Part shown: piece by piece, positions 22,020 through 24,653 of the stretch | Layout of the letters: every line of letters begins with the position of its first letter | Numbering within the stretch: position 1 is the first letter of the stretch | Origin: MWBV01 sp964447315 | Lineage (GTDB): Archaea; Nanobdellota; Nanobdellia; Pacearchaeales; GW2011-AR1 | Direction: 5' to 3' | DNA: 24,653 bases | Assembly (NCBI GenBank): GCA_964447315.1 | Contig: CAYURQ010000014.1 | Coordinates: 1-24,653, forward strand | Notes under the pieces: model-generated | Databases searched by the model: none | The model's input: the letters and a program-made list of their open reading frames with translations, nothing else | What the model was told of the DNA's origin: nothing | Program-made: the position numbers and the translations under genes

Positions 22020-22184
22020 ATGAAAACAATAAAATTATTTGGGTTTTTATTTACATATCTGGTCTTTACCACCATTTTATATTTTATTTTAAACTTCAAA
22101 TTTTCAATTTCTTTGCTTAATGTCATTTTAATTAGCATTGGAATAATGATTTTAGGAGGACTTGTTAAAAAATGGCTAAGCTAA
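22020..22184 (+). CDS. SxtJ-like membrane protein, N-terminal half (54 aa)
   Basis: From the ATG at 22020 there are 54 codons to a TAA at 22182-22184. The product has two hydrophobic helices (about residues 6-24 and 29-48) and ends in LVKKWLS. SxtJ-family proteins are about 130 residues with two helices, a basic loop and two more hydrophobic segments. This gene corresponds to the first half, and the next gene, overlapping by 13 bases in another frame, to the second. No run suggests a simple sequencing error: each half has its own ATG. Assignment to SxtJ rests on layout and neighbours as much as on sequence. Confidence 0.6.
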   Translation: MKTIKLFGFLFTYLVFTTILYFILNFKFSISLLNVILISIGIMILGGLVKKWLS

Positions 22185-22417
22185 AACAGATGTTTGATGA
22201 ATTTATGGAAGGAAGTAAGATGTTTGGAGAACTTATTTCATCAATCATTAACTTATTATTACTTTCCATTGTTTATTTTATAGGGTTTGGTTTGACTTCA
22301 ATATCTGCAAAAGTTTTTGGAAAAAATTTTATTGATGATAAAACCCAAAAAGAAAGTTATTGGGAGGAACTAAATTTAACTACTCAACCATTTAAAGAGT
22401 ATTATAGGCAATTTTAA
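22172..22417 (+). CDS. SxtJ-like membrane protein, C-terminal half (81 aa)
   Basis: An 81-residue protein with an amphipathic start (1-20), a hydrophobic region at about 22-50 (IINLLLLSIVYFIGFGLTS), then KVFGKNFIDDK, a SYWEE segment at 62-66 and a final EYYRQF. This matches, as I recall it, the second half of SxtJ proteins, which have a membrane stretch, a FGKDPL-like turn, SYW and a terminal RQF. It overlaps the 54-codon gene by 13 bases and is followed after one base (TAAAATG) by the carbamoyltransferase. In bacteria SxtJ is regularly found beside such carbamoyltransferases, with unknown role, possibly holding the enzyme at the membrane. Confidence 0.6.
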   Translation: MAKLKQMFDEFMEGSKMFGELISSIINLLLLSIVYFIGFGLTSISAKVFGKNFIDDKTQKESYWEELNLTTQPFKEYYRQF

Positions 22418-22418
22418 A

Positions 22419-24179
22419 ATGAATATCTTAGGAATATCTTGTTATTATCATGACTCTTCAGCAGCACTATTAAAAGATGGAAAAATAGTTGCAGCGGCAC
22501 AAGAAGAAAGATTTACAAGAAAAAAGCATGACACCTCTTTTCCAGTTAATGCTGCAGAATATTGTCTTAAAAGTCAAAATTTAAAGATTGAAGATATAGA
22601 CTACATTGCTTTTTATGAAAAACCATTGTTAAAATTTGAAAGATTGTTGTATCAACACTTGCAATATTTTCCAAAAAGCTATAAAGTGTTTCTTTCAAAT
22701 ATGCCTTCTTGGTTTAATGAAAAATTAAGAATATTAAAGGCAGTTAGAAAAAAGTTAAAATATAAAAAAAATGTTTTATTTGTTGAACATCACATGGCAC
22801 ATGCAGCAGGATCATTCTTTCCAAGTCCATTTAAAGAATCAGCCATAATAACAATAGATGGGGTTGGTGAATGGATAACTACTTCTTATGGAAAAGGTGA
22901 AGGAAATAAAGTGACCTTGCTCAAACAGATAAATTTCCCACATTCATTAGGTTTGTTATATTCGGCAATTACTGCTTATTTAGGATTTAGTGTTAATAAT
23001 TCTGAATACAAAGTAATGGGATTAAGCCCCTATGGAGATACTAATAGAAAAACAAATAATTATTATAATAAATTAAGAAAAGTCATTGAAATAAAAAAGG
23101 ACGGTAGTTATAAATTAAATATGGATTACTTTACTTATTCTTATAAAAACAAAATGCCCTCTAAAAAACTATGCCTTCTTTTAGGAGGGCCAGTTAGAAA
23201 ACCAGCTGAAGAAATTACACAAAGACATAAAGATGTTGCAGCAGCCCTTCAATTAGTATATGAAGATGCTTTGTTTAAAATTGCAAATTATGTTCACAAA
23301 GAAACTAAATCGAATAATTTAGTTATTGCAGGGGGTTGTGCACTTAATAGTGTTGCTAATGGAAAGATAATAAGAAATTCTCCATTCAAAAATGTATGGT
23401 GTCAGCCAGATCCTGGTGATGGGGGAACAAGCATAGGCGCAGCTCTTTTTGTTTGGAACGCTTTGTTAAATAAAAAAAGAGAATATGTATTAGATAATCC
23501 TTACTTAGGTCCAAAATATTCAGATAATGAAATAAAAAAGTTTCTAAAAGAGAACTCAATAAAATTCTCAGAGTTTAAAGATGAAAAAGATCTTACTAAC
23601 TCTGTATCTAAGTTAATATTTGAAGATAATGTAATAGGATGGTTTCAAGGAGGAATGGAATGGGGTCCAAGAGCATTGGGTAGTAGAAGCATATTATCTA
23701 ATCCAACTAATCCGAAAATGCAAGAAATATTAAATTTAAAGGTAAAACATAGAGAGAAGTTCAGACCTTTTGCCCCAGTAGTATGTGATGATGATGCATT
23801 AAAATATTTTGATTGCGATACTCCAATTCCAAGACTAACAGACTTTATGTTAATGGTCTATCCAATAAAAAAAGAGTGGCACAAGAAAATTCCTTCTGTG
23901 ACTCATGTTGATGGTAGTGGAAGATTACAAACCATAAGAAGAAATGACAATCCTCTTTATTATGATTTAATAAAAGAATTTGGTAAATTAAGCAAGATCC
24001 CTATTTTAATTAACACATCATTTAACATAAGGGGAGAACCTATTGTTTGTTCACCAAAAGATGCATATAGATGTATGATGGGAACTGGAATAGATTACTT
24101 AGTAGTAGGAAAGTTTTTAGTTAAAAGAAAAGATAACCCAAAAGATATGTGGGATAGTGAAGAATTAGCAAAAGACTAA
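22419..24179 (+). CDS. O-carbamoyltransferase, NodU/CmcH/SxtI family
   Basis: A 586-residue enzyme that transfers a carbamoyl group from carbamoyl phosphate, through carbamoyl-adenylate, to a hydroxyl of a sugar or other small molecule. Seen: the N-terminal Kae1-like domain with GISCYYHDSSAAL (5-17), AAAQEERFTRKKHD (25-38), the metal-binding HHMAHA (124-129), ITIDGVGEW (144-152), VMGLSPYG (199-206) and GGCALN (305-310); and the C-terminal YrdC-like carbamoyltransferase domain with GWFQGGMEWGPRALG (407-421), KHREKFRPFAP (443-453) and NTSFNIRGEPIV (532-543). Length is normal and the catalytic parts are complete. Homologues modify Nod factors, cephamycin, tobramycin and saxitoxin. Here the membrane-protein neighbours and the SGNH enzyme favour a surface glycan. 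Confidence 0.93.
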   Translation: MNILGISCYYHDSSAALLKDGKIVAAAQEERFTRKKHDTSFPVNAAEYCLKSQNLKIEDIDYIAFYEKPLLKFERLLYQHLQYFPKSYKVFLSNMPSWFNEKLRILKAVRKKLKYKKNVLFVEHHMAHAAGSFFPSPFKESAIITIDGVGEWITTSYGKGEGNKVTLLKQINFPHSLGLLYSAITAYLGFSVNNSEYKVMGLSPYGDTNRKTNNYYNKLRKVIEIKKDGSYKLNMDYFTYSYKNKMPSKKLCLLLGGPVRKPAEEITQRHKDVAAALQLVYEDALFKIANYVHKETKSNNLVIAGGCALNSVANGKIIRNSPFKNVWCQPDPGDGGTSIGAALFVWNALLNKKREYVLDNPYLGPKYSDNEIKKFLKENSIKFSEFKDEKDLTNSVSKLIFEDNVIGWFQGGMEWGPRALGSRSILSNPTNPKMQEILNLKVKHREKFRPFAPVVCDDDALKYFDCDTPIPRLTDFMLMVYPIKKEWHKKIPSVTHVDGSGRLQTIRRNDNPLYYDLIKEFGKLSKIPILINTSFNIRGEPIVCSPKDAYRCMMGTGIDYLVVGKFLVKRKDNPKDMWDSEELAKD

Positions 24180-24195
24180 AAAAGAGTTCGTTAAA

Positions 24196-24212
24196 TTTAT
24201 AAATTATAAAAA
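24196..24212 (+). promoter_or_regulatory. possible TATA box of the DUF5989 gene
   Basis: TTTATAAATTATAAAAA begins 29 bases before the ATG at 24225. It lies in the 45-base gap after the carbamoyltransferase and may allow separate leaderless expression of the small gene. Confidence 0.4.
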
Positions 24213-24224
24213 GATTATTTTAAA

Positions 24225-24386
24225 ATGGAAGGTAATAGAAGTTTGCTTGGTGAAGTTTGGGATTATCTAAAAGTCAGAAAGAAATGGTGGCTTTTACCAA
24301 TAATAATTTTAATAATTTTAGCAGGCGCATTAATAATATTCGGTCAGAGTAGTGCATTATCTCCCTTTATTTATGCATTGGGATAA
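24225..24386 (+). CDS. DUF5989 family small membrane protein (SxtK-like, 53 aa)
   Basis: A 53-residue protein: a short helical start (SLLGEVWDYL), the basic-aromatic VRKKWWLLP at 17-25, a single membrane helix (about 24-40), and the ending GQSSALSPFIYALG. The KKWWLLP and the S-A-L-x-PFIY end are the hallmarks, as I recall them, of DUF5989, a tiny family found next to NodU-type carbamoyltransferases and SxtJ in bacteria; the small SxtK protein occupies the same position in saxitoxin clusters. Function is unknown; a membrane scaffold or regulator for the carbamoyltransferase is plausible. Confidence 0.8.
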   Translation: MEGNRSLLGEVWDYLKVRKKWWLLPIIILIILAGALIIFGQSSALSPFIYALG

Positions 24387-24414
24387 TTTTTCAACTCCTT
24401 ATTTTTCTACAATT

Positions 24415-24454
24415 ATTATTCACTCTTCTGAACTATTATTCATCCTACTGAGCT
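24415..24454. repeat. degenerate 20-bp tandem duplication
   Basis: ATTATTCACTCTTCTGAACT is followed directly by ATTATTCATCCTACTGAGCT, with 16 of 20 positions equal. It lies in the 161-base gene-free stretch between the DUF5989 gene and repeat copy 2, in which I see no coding sequence. Confidence 0.5.
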
Positions 24455-24547
24455 ATTTTCATTTTTTTTAGGATCGCTTTAGAGATTTTACTATGTGCTT
24501 TTTTATACTCGAGAAAGAGATGCCCTTAATTTAGATATTTTTATTAT

Positions 24548-24653
24548 ACGCCCCCGGCTTTGCCGGACCCAGCTTTGCTGGAGATTCTTGAATCGAGGTC
24601 CTTTTCTAAGATCGAGAATACGTAATCTAAAGATTACATATAACGCCCCGACC
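24548..24653. repeat. 106-bp hairpin-rich direct repeat, copy 2 (may continue past the window)
   Basis: Identical to 20588-20693 over all 106 bases up to the end of the window, in the same orientation. The four hairpins fall at 24554-24566, 24569-24581, 24583-24594 and 24622-24637. The bases just before it differ from copy 1 (TTATTAT against AGAGTTA), so the left edge of the shared unit is well defined. The window stops exactly where copy 1 ends its known match, so the true right edge here is unseen. Confidence 0.88.

Noticed and set aside
20784..24386. Saxitoxin biosynthesis
   Set aside because: Only the carbamoyltransferase-associated genes are present. The polyketide-like synthase, amidinotransferase and tailoring oxygenases of the toxin pathway are absent, and the same set is common in polysaccharide loci.

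Overview
The window is AT-rich and reads as chromosome from a DPANN-type archaeon, most likely in or near the Woesearchaeota/Pacearchaeota (Nanoarchaeota). The evidence is archaeal information-processing genes (replication factor C small and large subunits, ribosomal protein eL41, a HerA-type ATPase, an archaeal/eukaryal-type tryptophanyl-tRNA synthetase), archaeal-type aldolase and triosephosphate isomerase, TATA-box promoters about 27 bases ahead of start codons, and very dense gene packing. The lineage call is inference. No tRNA, rRNA or CRISPR array was seen, and no gene-free stretch exceeds about 230 bases.

Layout. 1-3490: small hypothetical genes, a HerA/DUF87 ATPase and a membrane-anchored thioredoxin-fold protein with a His-rich cytoplasmic tail. 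3491-6563 (minus strand): endonuclease III, the tiny ribosomal protein eL41 (38 residues, easily missed), RfcS and RfcL. 6715-9234 (minus): a CYTH-domain protein and acetyl-CoA synthetase. 9331-12653 (plus): a three-gene [FeFe] hydrogenase operon (NuoE-like, NuoF-like, HydA). 12657-17457 (minus): a lower-glycolysis operon in the order GAPDH, PGK, PfkB kinase, class I aldolase, TIM, ending with a HypC-like gene that lacks the essential cysteine. 17522-20554 (minus): TrpRS, UV-damage endonuclease, peroxiredoxin and a conserved unknown. 20588-24653: a cassette between two identical copies of a hairpin-rich repeat of at least 106 bp.

How the genes work together. Glycolysis from fructose phosphates to 3-phosphoglycerate is encoded in one operon whose GAPDH is the bacterial NAD-type. 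Its NADH could feed the NuoE/NuoF-like module of the hydrogenase, giving hydrogen as an electron sink, and acetyl-CoA synthetase points to acetate metabolism. This fermentative picture is inference.

The most distinctive region is the last 4 kb. An SGNH hydrolase, a two-part SxtJ-like membrane protein, a NodU/CmcH/SxtI-type O-carbamoyltransferase and a DUF5989 (SxtK-like) peptide together resemble the sxtI-J-K-L set known from saxitoxin clusters and from bacterial surface-polysaccharide loci. Here it lies in an archaeon, between direct repeats whose GC content (49%) stands well above the surroundings. Toxin synthesis is not implied; carbamoylation or acyl modification of a surface glycan is the more likely role.
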